The notes under the pieces were generated by a model that was not told the DNA's origin, did no database searches, and worked only from the letters and a program-made list of their open reading frames with translations. Made by a program: the position numbers and the translations under genes. Positions 26,173 through 34,308 of a stretch of 47,084 nucleotides of DNA are shown one piece after another (position 1 is the first letter of the stretch; each line of letters starts with the position of its first letter). This stretch comes from SIAF01 sp046152955. Lineage in GTDB: Bacteria > Planctomycetota > Planctomycetia > Planctomycetales > Planctomycetaceae. The stretch is from contig JBJXGA010000247.1 in the NCBI GenBank assembly GCA_046152955.1, positions 1 to 47,084 on the forward strand. Reading direction: 5' to 3'.

Positions 26173-26967
26173 GTGAATCGATTCTGGTGCCTGTTTTTTG
26201 TCGCTTTCGCGGTCATCGCGGTGGCGTTCAGCCTGATCGGGCCCAGCTACGGCTGGTGGTTCCCCGGCGCGTCGATTTCGCCGCTGGGGGCGGAGATCGA
26301 CGACCTGTTTTACCTGATCCTCGTGATCACCAGCGTGACGTTCATCGCAGTCAATGCGGTTCTGGGTTACGTCCTTTGGAAATTCGGATCGGGTGAGGGA
26401 CGACGCAGCGTTTTTTCACACGGCAGCCACACTCTGGAAGTGGTCTGGAGTATCGTCCCCGCGGGGATTCTGCTGTTCATCGCCCTCTACCAGATGGATG
26501 TCTGGGCGCGGTATCGCGTGAAATCGACGTTCGACCAGGAGGCGGCAGCGCATCCCGTGGCGGAAATCACCGCGCGGCAGTTCGAATGGCGCATTCGCTA
26601 TCCCGCCCCGGGAAAAGTGCTCAAGGACACCCCACAGCCGGATGACCTGTACTCCGTCAACGATCTGCACGTGCCGGTGGGACGTCCCGTCTTGATCAAG
26701 TTGCGCAGCGAGGACGTGTTGCATTCGTTCTTTTTGCCGCACCTGCGAATCAAGCAGGATGCCGTGCCGGGGCTGGTCATTCCCGTCTGGTTCCAGGCGG
26801 ACAAGGCGGGGGTCTACGATCTGGTGTGCGCCGAGTTGTGCGGCTGGGGGCATTACAAAATGCGGGGGCAGCTCACGGCGGAGCGGGATGAAGAACGGCA
26901 GAAATATCTGGAAGAATTGTCGCGGACCCAGTTCGACGATGGTGTCGTGGCGCAAGTGAGTGACTGA
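26173..26967 (+). CDS. coxB: Cytochrome c oxidase subunit II
   Basis: This 264-residue protein has two N-terminal membrane helices and a periplasmic CuA domain. The CuA ligands are intact: His in LHSFFLPHLR, and Cys, Glu, Cys, His and Met in CAELCGWGHYKM. It accepts electrons from cytochrome c and passes them to subunit I. There is no cytochrome c domain fused to the C-terminus, unlike caa3 oxidases, so the dihaem lipoprotein or the copper proteins upstream may donate electrons. Translation probably begins at the GTG at 26173. A 126-bp gap separates it from the previous gene. Confidence 0.95.
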   Translation: MNRFWCLFFVAFAVIAVAFSLIGPSYGWWFPGASISPLGAEIDDLFYLILVITSVTFIAVNAVLGYVLWKFGSGEGRRSVFSHGSHTLEVVWSIVPAGILLFIALYQMDVWARYRVKSTFDQEAAAHPVAEITARQFEWRIRYPAPGKVLKDTPQPDDLYSVNDLHVPVGRPVLIKLRSEDVLHSFFLPHLRIKQDAVPGLVIPVWFQADKAGVYDLVCAELCGWGHYKMRGQLTAERDEERQKYLEELSRTQFDDGVVAQVSD

Positions 26968-27047
26968 CGCGGTGGGCTGCGTGTGGCATTCGGCAAGCAG
27001 TTGTGATTGATCAATCGGGCGGGTTATCCCCCCCTGGAGGATGTGTT

Positions 27048-28865
27048 GTGAGTACGTTAAATCCCGCCGCTCCCTCGGCCCCCCATGCCCACGATGTGGC
27101 GCATGCGCATCACGAGATCGGCTTCATTCGCAAGTACGTCTTTTCCACCGACCACAAAATCATCGGCATCCAATTCCTGATCACCACGCTGCTGATGCTG
27201 CTGGTGGGGGGGGGACTGGCGCTGGGAGTCCGCTGGCAATTGGCGTTTCCCGGGCGCGAGATGCCGATCATCGGGCGGTTGCTGTTTTCCGCCGAGGGCG
27301 GGGTGATCCCTCCCGAGTTCTACACGATGCTGTTCACGATGCACGCCACGGTGATGATCTTCCTGGTAATCATCCCGATTTTGGCGGGGGCTTTCGGGAA
27401 CTTCCTGATTCCGCTGCAAATCGGCGCCGACGACATGGCGTTTCCGACGCTGAACATGCTCAGCTACTGGTTCATGTGGCCGGCGATCGGGTTCTTCGGG
27501 GCCAGTTTCTTCGTCGAGGGGGGGGCCGCGGCTGCCGGTTGGACCGGCTATCCCACGCTGAGCGCCCTCCCGCAGGCGGCCCCCGGTTCCGGAACGGGGC
27601 AAACGCTGTGGCTGTTTGGAGTCACGTTCGTCGGCGTGTCGTCGATGATGGGGTCGGTCAATTACATGACGACGATCATCAACATGCGGGCCCCCGGCAT
27701 GACGCTGTTTCGCATGCCGATGACGATCTGGGGGATGTTCATCACCGCCATCCTGCAGGCCTTCGCCTTGCCAGTGCTGACCGCAGCCGGGTTCATGATG
27801 CTCTTTGACCGGACGCTGGGAACCACCTTCTTCGTTCCGGGGGGATTGGTTGTCAACAACGCCGAGCCGACCATCGGCGGCGGGCAGGCGCTCCTGTGGC
27901 AACATCTGTTCTGGTTCTATTCCCACCCGGCGGTGTACATTATGATCCTGCCGGCGATGGGCATGACTTCGGATATCCTCTCCACGTTCAGCCGCAAGCC
28001 GCTGTTCGGCTACCGTCCCATGGTGTACTCCATGGCCGCGATCGCCGGACTGGGCTTCATCGTCTGGGGACACCACATGTTCATCAGCGGGATGAATCCA
28101 GCGCTGGGGATGACCTTCATGGTCTCGACCATGATGATCGCCCTCCCCTCGGCGGTGAAGACGTTCAACTGGTTGGGGACCATGTGGGGGGGAGACATTC
28201 AGTTCACCACCCCCATGATCAACGCCATCGCGTTTGTGTCGATGTTTGTGGTGGGGGGACTCTCCGGAATCTTTATGGCGGCTGTCCCCGTGGACATCTA
28301 CATCCACGACACCTACTTCATCGTGGCGCATTTCCATTACGTGATCTTCGGCGCGACTCTGTTCGGCGTGTTCGGGGCGATTCACTTCTGGTTCCCCAAG
28401 ATGTTCGGACGCATGATGAGCGAGCCCTTGGGAAAATTGCACTTCGTCCTCACGTTCATCGGCTTCAACATCACGTTCTTCCCCATGCATTTGCTGGGGG
28501 TGGCGGGATTCCCCAGGCGGCTGGCCGATCCGTACCATTATCCGTACCTCTCGCACCTGATGCCCCTCAATCAGGCGATGACCTACGGCGCAATCCTGAT
28601 GGGGGTGGCGCAACTGTTGATCATTGGGAATTTTCTCTTCAGCATTTTCAAAGGAAAGAAAGTCGGCAGAAATCCCTGGAACTCGAACACGCTCGAGTGG
28701 ACTGCTCCATCTCCTCCGGGACACGGCAACTTCGACGTGCTGCCGGTGGTGTATCGTGGGCCGTATGAATACGCGTCCCCCTTGGTCGAGGAAGACTACC
28801 TGCCGCAAACAACCTACATCCCCGTGGAGGATCGCCACGCCGATCCGTACGCGAATCCGCATTGA
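27048..28865 (+). CDS. coxA: Cytochrome c oxidase subunit I
   Basis: This 605-residue protein is the haem-copper oxidase catalytic subunit, with about twelve membrane helices. It shows the expected ligands and motifs: HATVMIF, WQHLFWFYSHPAVYIMILP with the CuB His and cross-linked Tyr, WGHHMFISGMNP with two CuB His, and HDTYFIVAHFHYV with the haem His pair. The sequence YSHPAVY lacks the Glu of the GHPEVY motif, which is characteristic of A2-type oxidases using a Tyr-Ser pair in the proton path. The GTG at 27048 is preferred because GGAGG is about seven bases upstream and the His-rich N-terminus (PHAHDVAHAHHE) follows. Confidence 0.97.
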   Translation: MSTLNPAAPSAPHAHDVAHAHHEIGFIRKYVFSTDHKIIGIQFLITTLLMLLVGGGLALGVRWQLAFPGREMPIIGRLLFSAEGGVIPPEFYTMLFTMHATVMIFLVIIPILAGAFGNFLIPLQIGADDMAFPTLNMLSYWFMWPAIGFFGASFFVEGGAAAAGWTGYPTLSALPQAAPGSGTGQTLWLFGVTFVGVSSMMGSVNYMTTIINMRAPGMTLFRMPMTIWGMFITAILQAFALPVLTAAGFMMLFDRTLGTTFFVPGGLVVNNAEPTIGGGQALLWQHLFWFYSHPAVYIMILPAMGMTSDILSTFSRKPLFGYRPMVYSMAAIAGLGFIVWGHHMFISGMNPALGMTFMVSTMMIALPSAVKTFNWLGTMWGGDIQFTTPMINAIAFVSMFVVGGLSGIFMAAVPVDIYIHDTYFIVAHFHYVIFGATLFGVFGAIHFWFPKMFGRMMSEPLGKLHFVLTFIGFNITFFPMHLLGVAGFPRRLADPYHYPYLSHLMPLNQAMTYGAILMGVAQLLIIGNFLFSIFKGKKVGRNPWNSNTLEWTAPSPPGHGNFDVLPVVYRGPYEYASPLVEEDYLPQTTYIPVEDRHADPYANPH

Positions 28866-28961
28866 CCTCGTACAGGTCTGCAACGCCCCCTGAAGCCGCT
28901 TGTCCCCGAATGGCCCGACGGACCGGAATCCCGAATCCGGACCGGTCGATTGCTCAAACCC

Positions 28962-29921
28962 ATGACCTCTAGCTCCTACCAACCCTGGATGCACCGCCTG
29001 GCCGCGCTGACGGTCTGTGTGGCGTTTCTGCCGATTGGTCTGGGCGCCCTGGTGACGACCAAAGACGCCGGGATGGCGTTTCGCGATTGGCCGACTTCGG
29101 ATGGGGATGGGATGTTTGCCTATCCTTGGCTCCGCTCGGTCGGAGAGAAATTCCTGGAGCACGGCCACCGCTTGGCTGGAACGCTGATTGGAATGACGGC
29201 GATCGGGCTGGTTGTGATGGCGTTGCTGCGTGAGCCGCGGCGGTGGGTCAAGGGCTTGACGCTGTTGATCCTGACGTGCGTCATCCTGCAGGGGCTGCTG
29301 GGGGGACTCAGGGTGTTGCGCGATGACCGGAGGTTGGCGCTGGTGCATGGCAGCTTCGCCGTCCTCGTTCTGGGATTGATGGCGGCGACCGCGGTCGTCA
29401 CCAGTCGCCGCTGGCACAATCCGCGTCCGGCTTCATCCACACAGTCCACCGGCGCGCTCTCCGTTCTGGCGTGGAGTGCTGTGGCGTGCCTGTTTGCGCA
29501 ATATGTGCTCGGGGGGATGTTGCGGCATCAGGGACAGGCACTGTATGAGCATCTGGGGTTCGCCTTCGCTGCTGCCGCGCTCGTTCTGTGGCTGGCCATG
29601 TCGGCGACCGCAAGTGGAGCGGCGTGGCTGCGGGCGCCCGGAGGATTGCTGGTGGCGCTGCTCCTGGTGCAATTGGGGTTGGGGGCCGGGGCCTGGGTGA
29701 CTAAGTTCGGCATGGGAGGTTACGTCGCGGTGTATGGCTCCGGGCTGCAGGTGGCGATGCGGACAGCGCATGTCGTCACAGGCAACCTGCTGTTTGCCGC
29801 CTGTGTGGTTCTGGCGGTTCGCGCGTCGCGACTCCGGTGGGAAGCGCGGCGGATTACGGCGTCGCACCCGGTCCCCGACTATTCGGGGATGGCTCCCGCA
29901 CTGGGGGGAGGAACCCCATGA
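28962..29921 (+). CDS. ctaA: Haem A synthase (CtaA/COX15)
   Basis: This 319-residue membrane protein matches CtaA, which oxidises the C8 methyl group of haem O to make haem A. It has about eight helices in two similar halves. The first carries AGMAFRDWPTSDGDGM and FLEHGHRLAGTLIG with the haem-binding EHxHR motif, and a further His lies in LVHGSFAVL. The second half has YEHLGFAFAAA and TAHVVTGNLLF. It overlaps ctaB by four bases. Its presence with ctaB implies that the oxidase uses haem A. Confidence 0.9.
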   Translation: MTSSSYQPWMHRLAALTVCVAFLPIGLGALVTTKDAGMAFRDWPTSDGDGMFAYPWLRSVGEKFLEHGHRLAGTLIGMTAIGLVVMALLREPRRWVKGLTLLILTCVILQGLLGGLRVLRDDRRLALVHGSFAVLVLGLMAATAVVTSRRWHNPRPASSTQSTGALSVLAWSAVACLFAQYVLGGMLRHQGQALYEHLGFAFAAAALVLWLAMSATASGAAWLRAPGGLLVALLLVQLGLGAGAWVTKFGMGGYVAVYGSGLQVAMRTAHVVTGNLLFAACVVLAVRASRLRWEARRITASHPVPDYSGMAPALGGGTP

Positions 29922-30856
29922 GAACCAGTTTGCCCAACTCCCAGGGAGCGCCCCTCGCTGCCGCCACGCTGCCGCGCAGCGGCGCGGCGACCGCGCGGCT
30001 GGCCGACTATCTCATTCTGACCAAACCGCGGATCGCACTGTTGGCGCTGGTCACTGTATGTGCCGGGTATGCGCTGGGGTCCGAAAATGTGTGGCGCGCC
30101 GTACCACTGACGCACGCGCTGGTGGGGATTGTGCTGGTGGCCGCCGGTTCCAGCGCCTTGAATCAATATTTGGAGCGGGACAGCGACGCGCTGATGCGTC
30201 GGACCGCGAATCGACCACTTCCTGCAGGTCGGCTGGCGCCTGTCGAAGTGTTACTGTTTGGATGGGGGACCGGGGTCGCCGGCGTGCTCTACCTGGCGGC
30301 GTTCGTCAACCTGGCGACAGCCCTTCTGTCGGCGCTGACCTTGCTGCTGTATGCGGGAATCTATACTCCACTCAAGCGGCATTCCGGACTGGCGACCGCC
30401 GTGGGAGCGATTCCTGGGGCCTTGCCTCCGGTCCTGGGATGGGTCGCCTCGGGAGCGCCGCTCAACGCTGCGGCATTCAGCCTGTTTGCCGTGTTATTTC
30501 TTTGGCAGTTCCCGCATTTCCTGGCGATTGGCTGGATTTATCGGGAAGAATACGCCCGGGCGGGGCTGCGGATGCTTCCCGCGCGCGGCGCCATGCCGCG
30601 GATCGTGGGACTGGCGGCTGTCTGCTATGCCCTCGTTCTGGTCCCCTTGAGCGTGTATCCGGCCACATGCGGATTGGCCGGATCGGTCTATTCGGTGGTC
30701 GCACTGATTTTGAGTCTGGGTTATCTGGCGGCGGCAATTCGCTTCGCCTGGACGGAATCCCGCGCCACCGCGCGAGGATTGCTGTATGCGTCGCTGATCT
30801 ATTTGCCGGTGTTGTTGTTGATGTTGGTGTGGGACCACTTCCGGCTGCTGGCGTAG
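29918..30856 (+). CDS. ctaB: Haem O synthase (protohaem IX farnesyltransferase)
   Basis: This 312-residue UbiA-family membrane enzyme adds a farnesyl group to protohaem to give haem O. The first aspartate-rich motif is NQYLERDSDALMRRTANRP and the YTPLKR segment follows. The ATG at 29918 overlaps the ctaA stop and is preceded by GGGAGG, so the two are translationally coupled. A longer frame starting at 29837 has no support. Confidence 0.95.
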   Translation: MRTSLPNSQGAPLAAATLPRSGAATARLADYLILTKPRIALLALVTVCAGYALGSENVWRAVPLTHALVGIVLVAAGSSALNQYLERDSDALMRRTANRPLPAGRLAPVEVLLFGWGTGVAGVLYLAAFVNLATALLSALTLLLYAGIYTPLKRHSGLATAVGAIPGALPPVLGWVASGAPLNAAAFSLFAVLFLWQFPHFLAIGWIYREEYARAGLRMLPARGAMPRIVGLAAVCYALVLVPLSVYPATCGLAGSVYSVVALILSLGYLAAAIRFAWTESRATARGLLYASLIYLPVLLLMLVWDHFRLLA

Positions 30857-31022
30857 ACTAGGGGTTAGGCGCTAGGGGATCGGGGGTTGGGACTCGAGGT
30901 TGGGGGGATGAGCGGTTTTCGATTTCAGATCTGAGATTTCAGATTTGAGATCACAAACGTGAGATTTTCGGTTTCGGATTTGGGGCTTCAAATCCATTGG
31001 TCTATTGTGTTGGTGCCTTGAC
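30857..31022 (+). repeat. Intergenic repeat: TAGGGG-type block plus AAATCTGAGAT-type block
   Basis: The 166-bp gap between ctaB and coxC contains a G-rich part (ACTAGGGGTTAGGCGCTAGG and continuing) followed by an AT-rich palindromic part (GATTTCAGATCTGAGATTTC, then AGATTTGAGATC) at 30921-30952. The same two-part order on the plus strand recurs at about 34186-34302 and 40180-40287. Confidence 0.7.
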
Positions 31023-32210
31023 ATGTCGCACGCTGCTGGTCATTCGAACGTTCCCGCCCTCAAGATGGGGGTGCCGATTCCCAATGGAAAATTGGGAATG
31101 TGGCTGTTCCTCGGGACGGAAATCATGTTCTTCACGGCGTTCATCGGCACCTACATCGTGATGCGGCTGGGTTCGCCCGGCTGGCCCGTCGACACCGCCG
31201 TCACGCACATCAACATCCTGGCCGGGGGAATCAACACTTTCGTCCTGATCACCTCCAGCGTGTTCGTCGTCCTGGCGCACGAGGCCATGGGACAGCGGAA
31301 GTATCGGACCGCCACCAATTGGACGATCGCCACGCTGGCGCTGGCCTGCGTCTTCCTGGGGATCAAATCCGTCGAGTATTACGGCAAGTACGAGCATGAC
31401 ATTCTCCCCAGCCATGTGGCCGAGAGCCCGCGGCAGGCGCTCGACAAGATGGTTCGCGAAATGGATCGCGCGTCGGGCCTGGCGTTGCTGGAGAAGGAAC
31501 GCAACTCGCTGCGCAATGCAGCCGTTGCAAAGAAGGGGGGGCTGGATGAAAAACAGGAAGCGCGCCTGGCCGCGCTGGATGCCCGCAGCGCCCTGCTGGG
31601 GACGCTGGTCGAGTACCGCAGCTTGAAGCGCGACGCCCAGGGGGATTTGGATCTGCACAAAGCTGCGGAACGCCTGAAGGAATTGCAGAATGCGGATCAT
31701 CCCGATCGGGGCAAGCTGGCCGAGGAAGCCCAAAAGCAGATTGAAGAAGCCCAGGCAAGCCTGGCCAAGCTCCCCGAGCTCGACCAGCAGAAGAAGTCGG
31801 GAATTCAGGCGCAGATCGATCAACTGGAGAAAGGTGATCGAGAGCAGCGCAGCAAACTCAAGTCGGAGCTCGACACGATTTCCAAACAGACCGCGCGCGA
31901 AAAGGCGCGGTTGAATGCGACGATTGACGAACTGGGGGCCGTTGTGGCGCATCCCCCCAGCTTTGCCCACGTCCACGAGCCGCATTACATCCTCTATGGC
32001 AACACGTTTGCCTCGGCCTACTTCGTGATGACCGGATTCCACGCCTTGCACGTCATCCTGGGGATGGGGCTGTTCGCCGGGATCATCGGCCTGGGCTGGT
32101 CCGGCAAGTTGGGGCCGCAGCACGCCGTGTTGGTGGAGAATTGCGGTTTGTACTGGCACTTCGTTGATCTGGTGTGGATTTTCCTGTTTCCGCTGCTGTA
32201 CATCATTTGA
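31023..32210 (+). CDS. coxC: Cytochrome c oxidase subunit III with large coiled-coil insertion
   Basis: This 395-residue protein has the five core helices of subunit III (canonical III-VII). Helix III holds FLGTEIMFFTAFIGTY, helix IV INTFVLITSSVFVVLAHEA, helix V FLGIKSVEYYGKY, helix VI YFVMTGFHALHVILGMGL, and helix VII GLYWHFVDLVWIFLFP. Between V and VI, residues about 124-322, there is an insertion of nearly 200 mostly charged residues with heptad patterns typical of a coiled coil (for example LAEEAQKQIEEAQASLAKL). Normal topology puts this loop in the periplasm. Five-helix subunits are usually about 200 residues, so the protein is twice the expected size. The ATG at 31023 is 18 bases inside a slightly longer frame. 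Confidence 0.93.
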   Translation: MSHAAGHSNVPALKMGVPIPNGKLGMWLFLGTEIMFFTAFIGTYIVMRLGSPGWPVDTAVTHINILAGGINTFVLITSSVFVVLAHEAMGQRKYRTATNWTIATLALACVFLGIKSVEYYGKYEHDILPSHVAESPRQALDKMVREMDRASGLALLEKERNSLRNAAVAKKGGLDEKQEARLAALDARSALLGTLVEYRSLKRDAQGDLDLHKAAERLKELQNADHPDRGKLAEEAQKQIEEAQASLAKLPELDQQKKSGIQAQIDQLEKGDREQRSKLKSELDTISKQTAREKARLNATIDELGAVVAHPPSFAHVHEPHYILYGNTFASAYFVMTGFHALHVILGMGLFAGIIGLGWSGKLGPQHAVLVENCGLYWHFVDLVWIFLFPLLYII

Positions 32211-32279
32211 CCTTGTCGCGATTCGTCCGCGCTCCGGCGCTCGACCGCCGCGCTCCTTGCCGATTTTGGAATTGAACTC

Positions 32280-32717
32280 ATGTCCGACCACGACACGCAC
32301 GCCGCTACGGGTGAAGAGGCCCATCACGACGAGCATCATGCCGAGCATCATCACGTTAATTACTGGGCGATCTTCGGCGCCTTGTGCCTTTTGACGGCCG
32401 CCTCCTGGCTGGCTGACGAAGTCGGGGGCTCGCTCGGCAAGGTGTTGTTGGGGGTGATCGTGCTGACGATCGCCAGTTTCAAGGCGATGTTCGTCATGCT
32501 GTACTTCATGCATCTGAAGTTCGAAGGCAAATGGAAAATCGTCCTGCTGGCCCCCACGATCATCCTGGCGGTGGCAATCATCGCCGCCCTCATGCCCGAT
32601 ATCGGCGCGCACTATTACGACGTCCAGGTTCCGCAGGTCCAGCAGGCGGCCGCGGCCCATGCCGAGTCGGGCGCGCACGGCGCGAGCGAGACGCATCCGG
32701 CGAGCGATTCTGAATAG
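32280..32717 (+). CDS. coxD: Cytochrome c oxidase subunit IV (prokaryotic type)
   Basis: This 145-residue protein fits the prokaryotic subunit IV family, with three membrane helices after a His-rich N-terminus (EEAHHDEHHAEHHHVNYW). The segment FKAMFVMLYFMHLKFEGKWK is characteristic of the second and third helices. The C-terminus is Ala/Gln/His-rich. It lies 69 bp after coxC and is the last oxidase subunit of the set. The histidines could bind copper or another metal; that is speculation. Confidence 0.88.
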   Translation: MSDHDTHAATGEEAHHDEHHAEHHHVNYWAIFGALCLLTAASWLADEVGGSLGKVLLGVIVLTIASFKAMFVMLYFMHLKFEGKWKIVLLAPTIILAVAIIAALMPDIGAHYYDVQVPQVQQAAAAHAESGAHGASETHPASDSE

Positions 32718-33243
32718 CGCGTCATGAACTTCGGCCTACTGAGTCGGGCGAATTGAAAGGCGCGCCGCGCGTTGCCGGGGGGCTGCGTTCGAGCGCCGCA
32801 GAAGTACGACGCGGCATCGAAGTGAATTGCTCTGGAAATTGTCCCATTGGCAGATCGATCATGCGATTGTTGACGAATTGCCAGCCCCCCACCGGCCTTG
32901 GGCCGGTGGAGGCGATGCCTGGCAGCTACACTCGCAGTTGCCTCCGGCCTTTCCGCGCTCATGAACCTCCGCCCCCCTCCCCGCCGCACGTTGTGCTGCG
33001 TCGCGCGACGACGCTTTGTTGCGGCGGGGAGGGGGGCGGAGGTTCTACACGTGGGGCGCTACACTGCATCGCGGACTTAGCATTCAGTCGTGCGCTCCAC
33101 CGGCACAGGGCCGGATGGAGGCGAGCCGAAACAGAAATTGACCGTGTTTGCCGTGCTGATGCACTACAAACCGAGACGGTTTTTCGATTGGCGGACTGGG
33201 TCCGTCGCATCGGCAGAGGCCCGGCTTGCCGAGGTCGTGCGTC
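32718..33243. other. Gene-free interval mostly filled by a structured repeat
   Basis: No gene is supported in these 526 bp between coxD and the ABC transporter gene. The portion from about 32820 to 33143 is copy 1 of the large hairpin-bearing repeat. The first 100 bp hold nothing that I recognise. Confidence 0.55.
32820..33143 (-). repeat. Structured dispersed repeat, copy 1 (about 320 bp)
   Basis: This copy is inverted relative to copies 2 and 3. Its core is a perfect 25-bp inverted repeat whose arms are at 32963-32987 and 33021-33045, enclosing a 33-base loop. The left arm begins GAACCTCCGCCC and ends CCCCGCCGC. Flanks carry further small palindromes such as CACCGGCCTTGGGCCGGTGG and CCACCGGCACAGGGCCGG. 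On the minus strand the element runs from a TTTCTGTTTCGGCTCGC end to a GGGACAATTTCC end. Confidence 0.85.
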
Positions 33244-34185
33244 ATGACCGTTCTTCCCGCGATTGGTGTGGAACGTCTGTCGTATCGCTATGGCGAAGTC
33301 CCGGCATTGGATGATGTTTCGTGTGCGGTCCAGCCGGGGGAGATTTTCGGCCTTCTTGGCCCCAACGGAGGGGGCAAAACGACGTTGTTTCGGCTCATCT
33401 CCACCCTGCTCCCGATCCAGTCGGGGAGGATTCATCTGTTGGGGCTGGATGTTGCACAAAACCCCGCGGCGGTCCGGCAGAGAATCGGCGTCACGTTTCA
33501 GTCTCCCAGTCTGGACCGCAAGTTGACGGTCATGGAAAACCTGCGGTGCCACGGGCAACTCTACGGTCTTCGGGGTCACCCACTGCAAGAGCGCATGGCT
33601 CGGCTGATGGAGCGGTTGGGAGTCGCCGACCGGGGGGGAGACCGCGTGGAATCGCTGTCAGGCGGTTTGGCGCGGCGCGTCGAAATCGCCAAGGGGCTGC
33701 TGCATGATCCACCGCTCTTGCTGTTGGATGAACCCAGCACCGGTCTCGATCCGGGAGCGCGGCTGGATCTGTGGGGCTACCTGCGGGGACTGCGCGATCA
33801 GGCAGGGGTGACGGTCCTCGTGACGACCCATCTGATGGACGAAGCTGAACGCTGCGACCGGCTGGCGATTCTCGATCGGGGACAGATCGTCGCCCTGGGA
33901 TCACCTGAAGAACTGCGGAAATCGCTGGGCGGGGACTGCCTGACCATTCAGACGGCCGACCCGCAGGGGTTGTCGCGGCAGATCGCCGAAAGGTTTCAGG
34001 TGACCCCGCGGCAAGTGGCCCAGCACCTGCGCATGGAGGTCGAACGGGGTCACGAATTGATCGGCCCCCTGATGGAGGCGTTTGGCAGCCAAATCACCTC
34101 TGTCGCGCTGGGCAAGCCGACCCTGGAGGATGTGTTTGTAAGAAAGACCGGCCGTGGGTTTTGGGACAGAGGGGCGGGGGAGTAG
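33244..34185 (+). CDS. ABC transporter ATP-binding protein (ABC-2 exporter type)
   Basis: This 313-residue ATPase has all core ABC motifs: Walker A GPNGGGKTT, the Q-loop in TFQSPSLD, signature LSGGLARRVEIAKG, Walker B LLLLDEPSTGLDPG and the H-loop TTHLMDEAERCD. The C-terminal extension resembles that of drug and polysaccharide exporters (DrrA or NatA style). It pairs with the ABC-2 permease downstream. The ATG at 33244 is used; a frame six codons longer begins at 33226. The location inside the oxidase cluster suggests a role in oxidase assembly or cofactor handling, as for NosF-like ATPases, but the substrate is unknown. Confidence 0.93.
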   Translation: MTVLPAIGVERLSYRYGEVPALDDVSCAVQPGEIFGLLGPNGGGKTTLFRLISTLLPIQSGRIHLLGLDVAQNPAAVRQRIGVTFQSPSLDRKLTVMENLRCHGQLYGLRGHPLQERMARLMERLGVADRGGDRVESLSGGLARRVEIAKGLLHDPPLLLLDEPSTGLDPGARLDLWGYLRGLRDQAGVTVLVTTHLMDEAERCDRLAILDRGQIVALGSPEELRKSLGGDCLTIQTADPQGLSRQIAERFQVTPRQVAQHLRMEVERGHELIGPLMEAFGSQITSVALGKPTLEDVFVRKTGRGFWDRGAGE

Positions 34186-34308
34186 AGAGTGGAGGGGAGA
34201 GAGTGGAGAGGAGGTACGGGGGAGTGGATGGTGGATAGGGGATAGGGGATGGTGGGGATGCTGAATTTGAGATTTCAAGACTCAAGACTCAAGACTCAAG
34301 ACGTCTCC
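34186..34308 (+). repeat. Intergenic repeat with TAGGGGAT block and CAAGACT tandem unit
   Basis: The gap between the ABC genes contains a G-rich purine stretch (including GGATAGGGGATAGGGGATGG) and then AATTTGAGATTTCAAGACTC, where the 7-bp unit CAAGACT is repeated. It corresponds to the two-part repeat also found at 30857 and 40180. It ends immediately before the ATG of the permease gene. Confidence 0.7.

Noticed and set aside
27057..29417. 786-codon open frame antisense to coxA and ctaA
   Set aside because: Low-complexity His/Arg/Gln/Asp composition opposite two clear membrane protein genes.
32963..33045. Intrinsic terminator after coxD
   Set aside because: The hairpin is long and GC-rich but has no following T-run on either strand, and it recurs as part of a larger dispersed repeat.
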